The notes: generated from the letters alone by a model not told the origin. A stretch of DNA of 64,000 bases from Tumebacillus amylolyticus (GCF_016722965.1 NZ_JAEQNB010000001.1:1081344-1145343); one strand, 5' to 3'; numbered from the stretch's first letter, positions 45,503 through 54,450 are shown. Translations and numbers: made by a program.

Positions 45503-46153
45503 TTGAACGGGAAGATTCGATCTGATGACTTTATAGCATTTTTGAACTGGTCTGTTCCGCTTTCCTCTTTGCGAAGAAGCGTGCTGTTTCTCTTGGTTTT
45601 GTTTGTCGATATTTTCATGTTGTTGCCAATCTATATGGACCCATATGTAGAAATCTACCGAAACATTTTGCTGCCCCCGATCGCTATCATACATCTCTAT
45701 GCCTTCTGGATCGTGGTTTCTCCTATCAAGCGCCAGATTGCCTCACGAATGTACATCGGTGTATTTGCCTCCTTTGTATCACTGGGGTATCTCGTATTAA
45801 TTCAGAAGTTTCTCTACTCAATGGCGGGTCTTCGTTCACCACTCTACGCTATTGGAGTTGTACTGGGAGCTGCGATAGCTTTGATTGGGATGATACGCTA
45901 CCTCGTTGGCAAGGTAGAAAACGAAACGTTTTTCTCCGGTAAAAATAAAGGAATGTCTGTCATTTCTCTTGCCAGCTCGTTGGGCGTGGTACTTGGTCAT
46001 GTAACGCTGGGGATTTATCGCTCGCAGGTCGCTTATATGTGGGCGGCTGCTTTTTACGGGTTGAGTATTGCCATGATGTTTCTCGCGGTCGTCATGATCT
46101 ATCGCTACATTCTAATCCGGCGACACCCGGAGTTGTTCATCCCTGAAAAATAA
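45503..46153 (+). CDS. Polytopic membrane protein, probable immunity partner of the effector
   Basis: A 216-residue protein with about six hydrophobic segments (for example SVLFLLVLFVDIFMLLPIYM and ILLPPIAIIHLYAFWIVV) and a short charged tail. I recognise no transporter motif. It starts at TTG 45503, 12 bases after the effector stop, behind GGAGGGG. The overlapping ATG 45499 frame ends after eight codons. Position right after a toxin-like gene and membrane topology suggest an immunity protein against a membrane-active effector; this is inference. One sampled 60-base line is 45 % GC, lower than the core genes. Confidence 0.65.
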   Translation: MNGKIRSDDFIAFLNWSVPLSSLRRSVLFLLVLFVDIFMLLPIYMDPYVEIYRNILLPPIAIIHLYAFWIVVSPIKRQIASRMYIGVFASFVSLGYLVLIQKFLYSMAGLRSPLYAIGVVLGAAIALIGMIRYLVGKVENETFFSGKNKGMSVISLASSLGVVLGHVTLGIYRSQVAYMWAAAFYGLSIAMMFLAVVMIYRYILIRRHPELFIPEK

Positions 46154-46171
46154 TGCAAAGGAGTTAGCCTC

Positions 46172-46468
46172 ATGACTCAACAAGTAGAAACCGATTACCT
46201 TCCGCTTGGAACCATCGTTCGGTTGCACAAAGGCACAAAGCGACTGATGATCTACGGACGTTGTCTACAAAAAGAAGAAACACATGAAGAATTCGACTAC
46301 GTAGGGGTACCCTACCCGGAAGGTTACCTCAACCCTGAGAAAACCTTCGTCTTCAACCACTCCGCGATCGAAGAGGTCATCCACCTCGGTTTCGTAGACG
46401 AAGAAGAAGTGATCGCTCAAGAAATGTTCCAACGTCACCGCAAACTCATCATTGAAGTGGAAGCGTAA
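46172..46468 (+). CDS. DUF4176 domain protein, T7SS-associated
   Basis: A 98-residue protein with the DUF4176 pattern: YLPLGTIVRLHKGTKRLMIYGRCLQ, then FDYVGVPYPEGYLNPEKTFVFNHSAIEEVIHLGFVDEEE. In Firmicutes such proteins are encoded beside WXG/LXG genes and some are reported as accessory factors for LXG effector export. The start ATG 46172 follows AAAGGAG. With the two upstream genes it forms a three-gene module. Its base composition is closer to the core than that of the effector's C-terminal part. Confidence 0.85.
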   Translation: MTQQVETDYLPLGTIVRLHKGTKRLMIYGRCLQKEETHEEFDYVGVPYPEGYLNPEKTFVFNHSAIEEVIHLGFVDEEEVIAQEMFQRHRKLIIEVEA

Positions 46469-46502
46469 GTAGTCGAGTAAGATTCCCAAGGAGGCCCCAC
46501 CC

Positions 46503-46856
46503 ATGATCGAAGTTATCTATCACCCGACCTGCAGCAAGAGCAAGAAAACTCGCGAGATTTTTGCGAATACGGAAACGGTGGAGCGCAACTTGGAAGAAAA
46601 CATGCTCTCCGCCGACGAAATCCTCGACATCGCCCGCACTCTGGGGCTGAAAGTTCAGGACTTGCTCCGCCCGAACTCTCCGGTCTACCAAGAGCGCCAT
46701 GAGGAACTCTACGCCATGGACGAGCAAGCCCTGGCAGAACTGATCGCGACAGAACCGACGCTGGTCAAACGTCCGATTGTGAAAACCGGCAACGAACTGA
46801 TCGTCGGACTCAATGAGGAAAAATTTGCGGCATTGACCCAAACACCTCGCGCATAA
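46503..46856 (+). CDS. ArsC/Spx/YffB family thioredoxin-fold protein
   Basis: A 117-residue protein with the ArsC-family fold: EVIYHPTCSKSKKTREIF with Cys10 at the start of helix 1, DILDIARTLGLKVQDLLR, and TLVKRPIVKTGNELIVG with the cis-Pro loop. The arrangement is nearer to glutaredoxin-dependent arsenate reductase relatives than to Spx, whose CxxC is absent (CSKS). No other ars gene is nearby, so arsenate reduction is uncertain. The start ATG 46503 follows AAGGAGGCC. A terminator follows. Confidence 0.82.
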   Translation: MIEVIYHPTCSKSKKTREIFANTETVERNLEENMLSADEILDIARTLGLKVQDLLRPNSPVYQERHEELYAMDEQALAELIATEPTLVKRPIVKTGNELIVGLNEEKFAALTQTPRA

Positions 46857-46886
46857 GATCATAGAATTGTATACGAAAACGTCGAA

Positions 46887-46911
46887 AAGTCACCGCAAGG
46901 TGGCTTTTTTG
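46887..46911 (+). terminator. Rho-independent terminator
   Basis: AAGTCACC-GCAA-GGTGGCTT with one G-T pair, then T; flanked by an outer GTCGAA/TTCGAC pair. Confidence 0.78.
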
Positions 46912-47013
46912 TTCGACATATTTCCGGGGAAATAGAGAATTGAGATACCCGATGTGACAAATTCCGTGTATACTGGGGTTGCCTTTATTTTGGACGTGGA
47001 AAGGTTGAGATCG

Positions 47014-48411
47014 TTGACGAAAGCGAGGGAAACGGTGCGTAAGTTCTCGTTATTTGCGCTAACTTGGCCGATTTTTATCGAAATAACACTGCAGATGTTG
47101 ATGGGCAACGCCGATACGCTGATGCTCAGTCACTACTCAGATGATGCAGTCGCTGCCGTCGGGGTCGCCAACCAGTTGTTGGGGATCGTCATTGTTTTGT
47201 ATGGTTTTGTCGCGATGGGGTCGGGGATTGTCGTCTCGCAGTTTCTAGGAGCCAAGGAACCGAAAAAAGCGTCGGAAGTCGCCGTCGTCGCCATCGCCGT
47301 CAACTTGATATTTGGTGTGTTTTTGAGTGCGGTCCTGTTCCTGTTTGGGGATACGTTCATGCGCTGGATGGGCCTGCCGCCGGAGTTGAACGACTTCGCG
47401 ATGCAGTTCACGCATATCGTCGGCGGGTTTTCGTTTATCGGGGCCGTGATGATGACCATCGGGTCGATCATTCGCAGCCACGGTTTTACACGCGATGCGA
47501 TGTATGTGACCATCGGGATGAACATCTTGAATGTGGTCGGGAACTACTTCATGTTGTTCGGCCCGTTCGATCTGCCGGTTCTGGGCGTTACCGGGGTTTC
47601 GATCTCAACAACGGTTGCGCGTACGGTCGGGTTGGTCGCCATCGCGATTTTGTTGTATAAGCGTGTCAACGGCGACTTGCCGTTTAGATCTCTGTTCAAT
47701 TTCCCTCGCTATGCGCTCGCCAGCATCTTGCGCATCGGCATTCCGGCGGCGGGGGAGAACTTGTCGTACAACGCGTCGCAGGTTTTGATCACGTTCTTCA
47801 TCTCGTCGCTTGGCACAGCAGCCTTGACGACGAAGGTGTACACGCAGAACATCATGATGTTTGTCTTTCTGTTCGCCATTGCCGTCGGGCAAGCAACGCA
47901 GATTATGGTCGGGCATTACGTCGGAGCCGGGCAGAAGGAAGACGCCTACCGCGCTTGTCTGCGCAGTTTGAAGCTGTCGATCGTCGTCGCGATTGTGATG
48001 GCGGCAATCTTCTCCCTCTTCCGTCACCAGTTGATGGGTTTGTTCACCACCGACTCATCGATCATCGAATTGGGTTCGAAACTGATCCTCATGACGTTGA
48101 TCATCGAACCCGGTCGGACGTTCAACCTCGTCATCATCGCGTCTCTTCGTGCGGCGGGGGATGCGAAGTTCCCTGTGTACATGGGCATTCTGTCGATGTG
48201 GGGCATTTCCGCCGGGTTGTCCTACTTGCTCGGGATTCACTACGGGATGGGGCTGCTCGGCATGTGGATTGCGTTTGCAGCCGACGAATGGTTCCGCGGT
48301 CTGTTCATGCTCTGGCGCTGGCGGACTCGCAAATGGGAGCAGATGAGTTTCGTGCCTTCCTCTTCAGAGAAATCGCATGAGAAAATAGAAGCAGCCGTAA
48401 CGCAGGCATAA
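47014..48411 (+). CDS. MATE family efflux transporter
   Basis: A 465-residue, 12-segment exporter of the NorM type, usually sodium- or proton-coupled drug export. Typical segments are FALTWPIFIEITLQMLMGNADTLMLSHYSDDAVAAVGVANQLLG in the first half and GIPAAGENLSYNASQVLITFFISSLG opening the second. The start is uncertain: TTG 47014 with GGAAAGG nine bases upstream, or GTG 47035 with GAGGG close before it. Both give a complete first membrane segment. A PucR-type regulator gene follows 23 bases after the stop. Confidence 0.88.
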   Translation: MTKARETVRKFSLFALTWPIFIEITLQMLMGNADTLMLSHYSDDAVAAVGVANQLLGIVIVLYGFVAMGSGIVVSQFLGAKEPKKASEVAVVAIAVNLIFGVFLSAVLFLFGDTFMRWMGLPPELNDFAMQFTHIVGGFSFIGAVMMTIGSIIRSHGFTRDAMYVTIGMNILNVVGNYFMLFGPFDLPVLGVTGVSISTTVARTVGLVAIAILLYKRVNGDLPFRSLFNFPRYALASILRIGIPAAGENLSYNASQVLITFFISSLGTAALTTKVYTQNIMMFVFLFAIAVGQATQIMVGHYVGAGQKEDAYRACLRSLKLSIVVAIVMAAIFSLFRHQLMGLFTTDSSIIELGSKLILMTLIIEPGRTFNLVIIASLRAAGDAKFPVYMGILSMWGISAGLSYLLGIHYGMGLLGMWIAFAADEWFRGLFMLWRWRTRKWEQMSFVPSSSEKSHEKIEAAVTQA

Positions 48412-48434
48412 GCGTTTTGATCGGAGGTTTGCAG

Positions 48435-49445
48435 ATGATCGACAACAAAAGGTTGGCGGAAATCTTACTTCCATACGGCACGGTGCAAGCAGGTCATTCC
48501 CCGTTGGGGGAATGGCCTGTTCGTCGTTCCGGGCAATGGCAAATCCCGCTGGATGAGCAGTCCGTCCTGCTCGTCCCGGAAGCAAGTCTCCCTCCTACTG
48601 TTGGAGACTTGCTTGAGTTGCTGGTAGACAAGCAGGGCGGAGAGCGGGAACACGTGCAACGCTGGTTGGCGGGCACGGACGATCTCGACGCCTCAACCCT
48701 CGCTTCGCTTCTTGAAAAAATGGGCTGGCCGACATCCGTCGGAGCCCATGTCATCGCCATCGAGCGCGACTCTGGAACTCATGAACAGGGCGAGTTGGTT
48801 GACGCGGTCGAGATGTTACGTGAACTCGTGAGCGTCGAGGAGTGCGTGATTGCGACAGATGGCAAGAATAGAATCTACCTCTTGGTGCCGAACCATTTGC
48901 GAAATCACCGACATGTGCAGGCGGCGACAGAGTCGCAGTCCTCACCGGAGCGTGAGGAGGGCGTTTTTTCAGAGGAGCTTTCGGGATGGTTGGATACGCT
49001 GGGGGCTGAGCTGTTTTCGTTGTTCCGCGCCGGGTTTTCTGCACCCGTTTCAAATGGGACGAGCTTGCCGGATGCACGGCGACAAGCGACGTTTGCGCTT
49101 GAAGCCGGACGTCTCTATCAAAGCAAAGAGCGGGTACACGACTTCCGACGCCTCGGACTTTCGCGGTTGTTTCACGGGTTGTCGGCAGAAATTCAAGCGC
49201 AGTTTCTGCAGGAAGTCATGCCTGACGAAGTCTTCACGATGCTTTCTCCTGAGCTTCGCGAGACGGTCTTCGCATTTCTCGAACACGGACAGCAGGCGGC
49301 GGAAACGGCCCGTTCGCTATACATACACCGCAACACGTTGCAATACCGGCTCGACCGCATCGCAGAGCTGACCGGCTTTGACGTTCGGAAACCGCTGCAG
49401 GCGTGGACGCTTTGGGTCGCGCTGACACTGCGTCGGGCAACTTGA
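48435..49445 (+). CDS. PucR/CdaR-type helix-turn-helix regulator
   Basis: A 336-residue protein. The C-terminal 60 residues are the PucR HTH domain: TARSLYIHRNTLQYRLDRIAELTGFDVRKPLQAWTLWVALTL. The N-terminal part is a poorly conserved sensor region with a GGDEF-like ALEAGRLYQ helix as in CdaR-type proteins. Effector and targets are unknown; the adjacent MATE exporter and the following sugar genes are candidates. The start ATG 48435 follows CGGAGGTT; TTG 48417 lies upstream of that site. Confidence 0.85.
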   Translation: MIDNKRLAEILLPYGTVQAGHSPLGEWPVRRSGQWQIPLDEQSVLLVPEASLPPTVGDLLELLVDKQGGEREHVQRWLAGTDDLDASTLASLLEKMGWPTSVGAHVIAIERDSGTHEQGELVDAVEMLRELVSVEECVIATDGKNRIYLLVPNHLRNHRHVQAATESQSSPEREEGVFSEELSGWLDTLGAELFSLFRAGFSAPVSNGTSLPDARRQATFALEAGRLYQSKERVHDFRRLGLSRLFHGLSAEIQAQFLQEVMPDEVFTMLSPELRETVFAFLEHGQQAAETARSLYIHRNTLQYRLDRIAELTGFDVRKPLQAWTLWVALTLRRAT

Positions 49446-49550
49446 ACAAAAGGAACGAGCAGGTTTTGTTGAACGTGCCCAATAGTAGGAAGAACCTGTA
49501 CAAGATACACTAGAAGTATCAAATACATGGCTCAAGGAGTGAACTCCCTC

Positions 49551-50660
49551 ATGGCACGCGTAGAACTCAAACACGTATATAAGCGCTACACCGGCGACGT
49601 CGTCGCGGTCAAAGACTTCCACCTCGATATCGAAGACAAGGAATTCGTCGTCATGGTCGGCCCGTCCGGTTGCGGGAAATCGACCACCCTCCGCATGATC
49701 GCAGGTCTGGAGGAAATCTCCGACGGCGAACTGTGGATTGGCGACCGCGTCGTCAACGACGTTCACCCGAAGGACCGCGACATCGCGATGGTTTTCCAAA
49801 ACTACGCGCTGTACCCGCACATGAACATCTACGACAACATGGCGTTCGGTCTGAAACTGCGCAAAATCGACAAAAAGGAAATCGACCGTCGCGTTCGTGA
49901 AGCGGCGAAGATCCTCGACATCGAGCATCTGCTCGACCGCAAACCGAAGGCGCTCTCCGGCGGTCAACGCCAGCGTGTCGCTCTCGGCCGTGCCATCGTC
50001 CGCGAACCGCAAGTCTTCCTCATGGACGAACCGCTCTCCAACTTGGATGCGAAACTTCGCGTGCAAATGCGCGCAGAGATCGCGAAACTGCACCAACGTC
50101 TGCAAACCACCGTCATCTACGTTACCCATGACCAAACCGAAGCGATGACGATGGGCGACCGCATCGTCGTCATGAAGGACGGGATCATCCAACAAGTCGG
50201 CACGCCGCAAGAAATCTACAACCACCCGAACAACATCTTCGTCGCATCTTTCATCGGCTCTCCGTCGATGAACTTCGTCCGCGGCGAACTTTCCGAAGAG
50301 GGCGGCGCTCTGTTCTTCCGTGCACCGGGCCTCAACGTGAAACTTCCGGAAGGTCGCAACGCGATCTTGCGTGAAGCGGGTGTCGTCGGCAAGTCGGTCG
50401 TGCTCGGCATTCGTCCGGAGCACATCCACGACGAGCCGGTGTTCTTGGAAACCTTCCCGGATTCCAAAGTCGATGCAAGTGTCGAAGTGGTTGAGAACTT
50501 GGGTTCCGAATCATACGTCTACCTGCAAGTCGCGGGCCAATCGGTCGTCGCACGCGTAGCAGCTCGCTCCGAAGTCAAGCCGGGCATGAACTTCACCCTC
50601 GCGCTCGACATCGACAAAATCCACATCTTCAACGCTGAAACCGAGCAGACGATTTTCTAA
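49551..50660 (+). CDS. msmX: Sugar ABC transporter ATP-binding protein (MsmX/UgpC type)
   Basis: A 369-residue ATPase that energises several carbohydrate ABC importers. Walker A is GPSGCGKST at residues 37-45, the signature is ALSGGQRQRVALGRA, and Walker B is VFLMDEPLSNLDAKLR, followed by THDQTEAMTMGDRI. The C-terminal third is the TOBE/MalK regulatory domain. No permease or binding-protein genes are adjacent, typical of a shared MsmX-like ATPase. The start ATG 49551 follows AAGGAGTG; ATG 49527 lies upstream of it. It heads a starch/glucan-related group with GH15 and ROK genes, and its own terminator follows. Confidence 0.92.
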   Translation: MARVELKHVYKRYTGDVVAVKDFHLDIEDKEFVVMVGPSGCGKSTTLRMIAGLEEISDGELWIGDRVVNDVHPKDRDIAMVFQNYALYPHMNIYDNMAFGLKLRKIDKKEIDRRVREAAKILDIEHLLDRKPKALSGGQRQRVALGRAIVREPQVFLMDEPLSNLDAKLRVQMRAEIAKLHQRLQTTVIYVTHDQTEAMTMGDRIVVMKDGIIQQVGTPQEIYNHPNNIFVASFIGSPSMNFVRGELSEEGGALFFRAPGLNVKLPEGRNAILREAGVVGKSVVLGIRPEHIHDEPVFLETFPDSKVDASVEVVENLGSESYVYLQVAGQSVVARVAARSEVKPGMNFTLALDIDKIHIFNAETEQTIF

Positions 50661-50670
50661 TCGCACACTC

Positions 50671-50707
50671 AGAGTCACTCCCCCTTGACGGAGGGGTGAC
50701 TCTTTTT
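50671..50707 (+). terminator. Rho-independent terminator
   Basis: AGAGTCAC-T-CCCC pairs with GGGGTGACTCT, followed by five T. Confidence 0.85.
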
Positions 50708-50736
50708 CATGCAAAGCCCAACAAAGGGAGATGACC

Positions 50737-52674
50737 ATGACTGATATTCAACCGAAACCGTATTTGATCGACTCTGTTATCGGCAACGGACGCATCCTCG
50801 CGTGCTTGACTTCCACGGGGGAACTGGTTCGTGCGTTCTGGCCGACCATCGACTATGCCCAACATATCAACAAAACGCAAGCCGTACTCCGTCTCAATGG
50901 CGCTTCCGACCTGCATACTTTGAACGGGGATTCGTTCCAGCACGAGCAACGCTACGTGCAGGACACCAATGTGGTCGAGACGACCTACAACTCGGCGCCA
51001 CTGCCGCTTGGAGTCGTTTCTTATGATTTCGTTGCAACAGACCTCGACGTGATCGTTCGCCAGTACCTCGTCACCAACAACGGAAGTGATGCGTTGGAAG
51101 TCGATTTGGTGTACATCACCGACTTTCATATGGAAGAGAGCCCGATTTACCAATCGGTACTTTATGACAACCAAACGCATGCGATCGGTCATTACCGCCG
51201 CAAGTATTGGGCGCTGATCGGCGGGGCGGACCGTCCGTTTGGGTTCCAAGTGGGCAATGTGGCTCACAATTTGCAGACGCGTCGTTTGAACGGGTACGGC
51301 GGAGCTTCGACTGCGCTTGGTTCGGACGGTGCGCAAGTGTTCACGGCGACGGTACAACCGGGAGAAACGGTTGAATTCCCGATCTTCATCGCCTTTGGAC
51401 ACAACCGTGACGAAGCGAGTGCTGCGCTGACCTCCGCTCGTGAAATCGGTGCAAACGCTCTGCGTCAACAATCTGAGCAAGCGGCGCAGGACTTCCTCGC
51501 TCGCGGACGTCAGATTTCAACAGGCATCGAGGGCGTCGATCTCATGTACCGCCGCTCGTTGTTGGTCTTCTCGCTGATGGCAGACTCTGTCTACGGCGGT
51601 TTGATTGCGGCACCGGAATTTGATCCGTTCTATACCCGTTGCGGAGGCTATGGCTATTGCTGGGGCCGCGATGCGGGCTATATCACAACGGCGATCGACA
51701 TGGCGGGCTACCACGACATCGGCCGCAAGTTCTACGAATGGGCGATGAAAGCTCAAGACCCGGACGGTTCATGGGACCACCGCCATTATATGAATGGAGA
51801 CCTCGCACCGGCTTGGGGCTACCAAGCGGACGAGCCGGCTTCGATTCTCTGGGGCATGTGGCAACACTTCCTGATCACCGGCGACGAAGAGTTCCTTCGC
51901 ATTTGCTACCATTCGATGGAACGCGGTGCCGACCATCTGCTGTCCACGCTTGCAGACAACGGCATGCCGAAACCGAGCATGGACCTCTGGGAAGAACGCT
52001 TCGCTCAACACACGTACTCTTCGGCTGCCGTATCCGCTTCGCTGTTTGCTGTCTCCGAAGCTGCCAAACACCTCGGACACGAGGAAAAAGCGGCACAGTA
52101 CGCGACGGCCGCAGAATCGATTCGCGGCGAAGTCGAGAAGTTGTTCAACGAAGACAAACAAAGCTGGTACCGCGGGATCAACCTGTTCGTTCAACCGCAA
52201 GTCTACAACGAACGCAAAGAAGCGGGCGATGGCGTTCACATCGTGCAGGATGAGCATGGGTACGACCGGTTCGTAGCAGACTATGATACAATTGTAGATG
52301 CTTCCTTGCTCGGTATGTCTTACCCGTTTGCGTTGTTTGATGCAGAGCATCCGTCTGTGACGGCGACGGCGCAAGCTGTTCGTGAACTCTGCACGCAAAA
52401 GGGCGTCGGCGGCATCCGTCGATACGAAGACGACCACTATGCAGGCGGCAACCCGTGGGTGCTCTGCTCCCTGTGGTTGGCTCTGGATGCAAACCGTCGC
52501 AACGACGCTGCAACGGTGACGGAAGTGCTCGAATGGGTGCTCGACAACCAGACGACGACCGGCCTCTTGCCGGAGCAAGTTGACAAAAATCACGGCGGCC
52601 CGGGTTGGGTCGTGCCGCTGACTTGGTCGCATGCGATGTACGTGCTGACGGTGTTGGAGCATTTCGGGAAGTAA
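50737..52674 (+). CDS. Glycoside hydrolase family 15 (glucoamylase-like)
   Basis: A 645-residue enzyme that releases glucose from the non-reducing end of alpha-glucans. The N-terminal 270 residues form the beta-sandwich (IGNGRILACLTSTGELVRAFWP), followed by the (alpha/alpha)6 barrel with GYCWGRDAGYITTAIDMAGY, DPDGSWDHRHYMNGDLAPAWGYQADEPAS and SMDLWEERFAQHTYSSAAV, where the acids of the two catalytic blocks lie. There is no signal peptide, so it acts inside the cell on imported dextrins or glycogen. The start is ATG 50737, six bases after AAAGGGAG; ATG 50731 sits directly on that site. The ROK glucokinase downstream can phosphorylate the product. Confidence 0.9.
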   Translation: MTDIQPKPYLIDSVIGNGRILACLTSTGELVRAFWPTIDYAQHINKTQAVLRLNGASDLHTLNGDSFQHEQRYVQDTNVVETTYNSAPLPLGVVSYDFVATDLDVIVRQYLVTNNGSDALEVDLVYITDFHMEESPIYQSVLYDNQTHAIGHYRRKYWALIGGADRPFGFQVGNVAHNLQTRRLNGYGGASTALGSDGAQVFTATVQPGETVEFPIFIAFGHNRDEASAALTSAREIGANALRQQSEQAAQDFLARGRQISTGIEGVDLMYRRSLLVFSLMADSVYGGLIAAPEFDPFYTRCGGYGYCWGRDAGYITTAIDMAGYHDIGRKFYEWAMKAQDPDGSWDHRHYMNGDLAPAWGYQADEPASILWGMWQHFLITGDEEFLRICYHSMERGADHLLSTLADNGMPKPSMDLWEERFAQHTYSSAAVSASLFAVSEAAKHLGHEEKAAQYATAAESIRGEVEKLFNEDKQSWYRGINLFVQPQVYNERKEAGDGVHIVQDEHGYDRFVADYDTIVDASLLGMSYPFALFDAEHPSVTATAQAVRELCTQKGVGGIRRYEDDHYAGGNPWVLCSLWLALDANRRNDAATVTEVLEWVLDNQTTTGLLPEQVDKNHGGPGWVVPLTWSHAMYVLTVLEHFGK

Positions 52675-52679
52675 GAAAC

Positions 52680-52716
52680 AACGCCACATGGACGAAGAAC
52701 CCATGTGGCGTCTTTT
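52680..52716 (+). terminator. Hairpin with short T-run between the GH15 and glucokinase genes
   Basis: ACGCCACATGG pairs with CCATGTGGCGT and is followed by CTTTT; a moderately strong terminator or attenuator. Confidence 0.7.
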
Positions 52717-52735
52717 ACATAGGGAGGTACGGAGA

Positions 52736-53680
52736 ATGATGCGCAAATGGATTGGTTTGGACGTTGGCGGCACCACGATCAAGGGCGCGGCAGTGCTCGA
52801 GGACGGGACGATCGTCTATAAGGAGGAACGCCCGACAGAATCTGAGCAAGGCACCGAGCACATGCTCAATCGCATGGCAGAGTTCACCCGCGATCTCGCA
52901 AGTCTTGCGGGTTGGTCGTTTGATGACGTCGCAGGGGTTGGCGTGGGAGTTCCGGCGTTCATCGACTTCGAAACCGGATTCGTAGAACGTGCGGTCAACC
53001 TCGGCTGGTACGACGTAGCTCTCGTCGACGAATTGAAAAAGCGACTCGGAGACCATGTCCCGGTCGCCATCGAGAACGACGCCAACGCAGCGGGTCTGGG
53101 CGAAACGTGGGCGGGCGGCGGCAAAGGCTTCGCAGACGCTCTGTTTGTCACGCTTGGGACCGGCGTTGGAGGCGGTCTGCTCGTAGACGGCAAGATCGTT
53201 CACGGAGCAAACGGCATGGCGGGCGAGATCGGCCACATCACCATCGACCCGAACGGCCGCCGTTGCAACTGCGGTCGAATCGGCTGCTTGGAAACGATCT
53301 CGTCGGCCACCGGCATCGTCGCCGCAGCGCAAGAACGTGTCGCGGGAGAGAGCACAACTCTCAAAAACGAAGAAACGCTGAGCACACGCGTAGTGTTTGA
53401 ACATGCTGAACGTGGAGACCGTGTTGCGCAAGAAGTCGTTTCCTACGCAATCGATCGTCTCGGTTTCGCCTTGGCGAACATCGGTTGCACGCTGAACCCG
53501 CAAGTAATCGTCGTTGGCGGCGGTGTCGCAGCGGCGGGGGAGGCGTTGCTCAACCAACTCAAGGACGCATTCGCTCGTTACGCATTGCCGCGGGTAACGG
53601 CCGGCACCGCGATCCGTCTCGCCGAGCTTGGCAACGACGCTGGCGTGATCGGCGCGGCGCTCCTGCAAGTTCGCAACTAA
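52736..53680 (+). CDS. glcK: ROK family glucokinase
   Basis: A 314-residue sugar kinase using ATP. The phosphate loop is GLDVGGTTIKGAAV near residues 7-20, the sugar-binding acid is in ENDANAAGLGETWAGGG, and the ROK zinc motif CNCGRIGCLE is near residues 177-186 after GEIGHITIDPNG. Together these mark a bacillus-type glucokinase; a fructokinase or ManNAc kinase is less likely. The start is ATG 52736 (or 52739) after AGGGAGG. It likely uses glucose from the GH15 enzyme upstream. Confidence 0.9.
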   Translation: MMRKWIGLDVGGTTIKGAAVLEDGTIVYKEERPTESEQGTEHMLNRMAEFTRDLASLAGWSFDDVAGVGVGVPAFIDFETGFVERAVNLGWYDVALVDELKKRLGDHVPVAIENDANAAGLGETWAGGGKGFADALFVTLGTGVGGGLLVDGKIVHGANGMAGEIGHITIDPNGRRCNCGRIGCLETISSATGIVAAAQERVAGESTTLKNEETLSTRVVFEHAERGDRVAQEVVSYAIDRLGFALANIGCTLNPQVIVVGGGVAAAGEALLNQLKDAFARYALPRVTAGTAIRLAELGNDAGVIGAALLQVRN

Positions 53681-53683
53681 CCA

Positions 53684-54091
53684 ATGGCAGAGCGGACGTC
53701 CACTCGCAAACAGCTGCGTGAGGAACGGGCGGCACTGATGAAGCGCAACGACTTCAACCCGACGGTGCGGGCGCACATTCGCGAGCGCGATGGAGAACGG
53801 TGCGTGCTTTGCGGACGACCCGGACGCGAAGTTCATCACATCCTCCCGCGCGCGCAGGGAGGCTTGGGAACGGCGGACAACGGAATTTGCCTCGACAGTT
53901 CCTGCCACCACCAAGCCCATCGTCAGCCCCCTGTCGAAAAGCAACTTCATCGCTTTCGGGAACGAATCCTGCTCCCGTATTACAGTCTGTCTCATCCGTC
54001 GCAACATGTATCGGTTGAGAGGATTGAAGAACTGCGGGCTTTGCAGGAAGCGGGGCATTTGAGTTTGCTTCCTCCGCGCATACCTAAGTAA
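53684..54091 (+). CDS. HNH endonuclease domain protein
   Basis: A 135-residue protein with an HNH core: RDGERCVLCGRPGREVHHILPRAQGG, then N in TADNGICLDSSCHHQAH, with two Cys pairs for a structural metal and the catalytic His-His. The N-terminal 30 and C-terminal 50 residues are helical and unassigned. The start is uncertain: ATG 53684 is three bases after the glucokinase stop without a good ribosome site, while ATG 53738 has a weak GAGGAACG before it and keeps the whole HNH domain. It may be a nicking or repair nuclease; there is no sign of a mobile intron. Confidence 0.8.
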   Translation: MAERTSTRKQLREERAALMKRNDFNPTVRAHIRERDGERCVLCGRPGREVHHILPRAQGGLGTADNGICLDSSCHHQAHRQPPVEKQLHRFRERILLPYYSLSHPSQHVSVERIEELRALQEAGHLSLLPPRIPK

Positions 54092-54104
54092 GGAGAGGAT
54101 CACC

Positions 54105-54395
54105 ATGAGAAACGAAATCGGATTGATGGAAGAGAACCTTGACAACCTCATCGGGCAGCAACTCCATCTCGAGATCAACGACCACGGGGTGTTCGACTAC
54201 GACATCGTCAAACTCTTCACCCTCAACAACACCCGCTACGTGCTGGCAGAACGCATCTCCGACGAGCGCGAAGGCTATCTGATGAAACTTGACGACCTCG
54301 GCGACGACTGGTACACCCTGCTCGACATCGTAGACGATGCCGAGTGGGAAATCGCACGCGAGGCTTCCGGATACACGAAAGTCCTCCACCGCTAA
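54105..54395 (+). CDS. Small acidic protein, possibly DUF1292-like
   Basis: A 96-residue acidic protein: GQQLHLEINDHGVFDYDIVKLFTLNNTRYVLAERISDEREGYLMK, then a helix with VDDAEWEIAREAS. The strand pattern and helix recall DUF1292, as at 39283, but the match is weak. The start ATG 54105 follows AGGAGAGG, 13 bases after the HNH stop, so the two are probably co-transcribed. Function is unknown. Confidence 0.7.
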   Translation: MRNEIGLMEENLDNLIGQQLHLEINDHGVFDYDIVKLFTLNNTRYVLAERISDEREGYLMKLDDLGDDWYTLLDIVDDAEWEIAREASGYTKVLHR

Positions 54396-54413
54396 TCATC
54401 GAAACATCACGAA

Positions 54414-54450
54414 AAAAGGGAATGGGCCCCTAGAGGCTCATTCCCTTTTC
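54414..54450. terminator. Bidirectional terminator overlapping the exonuclease gene end
   Basis: AAAAGGGAATG pairs with CATTCCCTTTT with an inner GCC/GGC; the minus-strand exonuclease gene stops inside it. Confidence 0.85.

Noticed and set aside
53684-54091. HNH gene as part of a group I intron or other mobile element
   Set aside because: It does not interrupt a gene and no intron core, terminal repeats or integrase are visible.
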